From positions 1 through 64,000 of the forward strand of contig NZ_LABZ01000037.1 in the NCBI RefSeq assembly GCF_001043955.1: DNA of 64,000 bases. Reading direction: 5' to 3'. The notes under the pieces are model-generated. The model was not told the DNA's origin. It saw nothing but the letters and a program-made list of their open reading frames with translations, and did no database searches. Positions 63,557 through 64,000 of the stretch are shown here, one piece after another. Numbering within the stretch: position 1 is the first letter of the stretch; every line of letters starts with the position of its first letter. This stretch comes from Methylobacterium tarhaniae (lineage in GTDB: Bacteria > Pseudomonadota > Alphaproteobacteria > Rhizobiales > Beijerinckiaceae). The position numbers and the translations under genes are program-made.

Positions 63557-64000
63557 ACCGGGCTCGCCTGCGCCGCGCCGGGCTCGGTCTCAGCACCCTG
63601 CTCGGCATCCGGCCGGGCGGCTTCCTGATCCCGTACCGGCATGCCGGTTCGGCACGGGCGGAGGGCTACCCGGCCCTCCGCCCGATCTTTTCCGCCGCCG
63701 AGCCCGAGTTCCGGGCGGTCCTGGCGGCGATCGAGGCGCATGCCGCGGGGCTCGACCGTATCCTGGCCGGCGGCCCCGGCCTCGTCGGCGAGCGGCCGGC
63801 GCGCTTCACCCAGGACTGGTTCCCGCGCCTCGACGCGGCCGCCGCCTACGCCCTGGTGCGACGCGAGCGGCCCCGCCGCATCGTCGAGATCGGCTCGGGC
63901 CACTCGACCCGCTTCCTCGCCCAGGCCGTCCGCGATGGCGGGCTCGCGACCGCGATCACCTGCATCGACCCGGCGCCCCGCGCGCCCTTGTCAGGCCTCG
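63553..64000 (+). CDS. Class I SAM-dependent methyltransferase, partial
   Basis: The gene runs off the right edge after 149 codons. It starts MNRARLRRAGLGLSTLLGIR. After about 105 residues it has RRIVEIGSGHSTRFLAQAV, a SAM-binding motif I (E-I-G-S-G), then TCIDPAPRAPLSG with the motif II acidic residue. It overlaps the preceding membrane protein gene by 4 bases (ATGA), so they are translated together. The acceptor cannot be told from this part. The N-terminal 100 residues include LIPYRHAGSARAEGYPAL, common in family members acting in surface polysaccharide clusters. Confidence 0.8.
   Translation, partial: MNRARLRRAGLGLSTLLGIRPGGFLIPYRHAGSARAEGYPALRPIFSAAEPEFRAVLAAIEAHAAGLDRILAGGPGLVGERPARFTQDWFPRLDAAAAYALVRRERPRRIVEIGSGHSTRFLAQAVRDGGLATAITCIDPAPRAPLSGL

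Overview
The window reads as chromosomal DNA of a high-GC alphaproteobacterium of the Rhizobiales, most likely a Methylobacterium or close relative. The basis is family content: CtrA and ChpT, the DUF4175 (TIGR02302), DUF2852 and DUF1134 (EipA) proteins, NepR- and LptM-type small proteins, and a hopanoid side-chain cluster. The genus is an inference from gene content; no rRNA or tRNA gene was seen. Coding density is high, with about 60 protein genes. Both ends are cut: an NAD(P)-binding protein on the left and a methyltransferase on the right.

Layout. 1-6.6 kb: a LysR regulator, ftsY, an RluA-type pseudouridine synthase, dapF-mtaB, and a secreted GyrI-like protein. 6.6-11 kb: cytochrome c maturation genes ccmABCDG, split by an opposite-strand block holding a DUF1328 gene, a GNAT gene and a brnT/brnA toxin-antitoxin pair whose toxin is frameshifted. 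11-21 kb: acnA, an orphan NepR-like protein, a GST, an SDR, and several exported or lipoprotein genes of unknown role. 21-28.4 kb: an amidinotransferase, then hpnL-hpnM-hpnI-hpnJ-hpnK for bacteriohopanetetrol glucosamine and cyclitol ether. 28.4-33.4 kb: DUF2852, then a three-gene uracil catabolic (URC) set and a quinone oxidoreductase. 33.9-37.4 kb: hbd, etfA, etfB and a PduO-type adenosyltransferase. 37.5-49.7 kb: envelope and housekeeping genes (PagL-like, HIG1, DUF4175, lysA, lptM, a hybrid histidine kinase, eipA, cysQ). 49.9-60.5 kb: chpT, cheAWYBR, ctrA, fliI and fliJ, which place the CtrA phosphorelay, chemotaxis and flagellar export side by side. 60.7-64 kb: GNAT, alpha/beta hydrolase, a flippase-like membrane protein and a methyltransferase.

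The most unusual signal is a dispersed repeat of about 130-170 bp in four copies (3326-3462, 14472-14642, 18074-18203, 60515-60674). Each copy begins directly after a stop codon, always in the sense direction of the gene it follows. Each can form the same hairpin next to the stop, and the copies differ by compensatory or wobble changes. I do not recognise it as a named element. Other points are a perfect CtrA box before a hybrid kinase, a 25-bp palindrome before DUF2852, a nested inverted repeat that buries a ribosome binding site, and a hairpin leader before the uracil catabolic genes.
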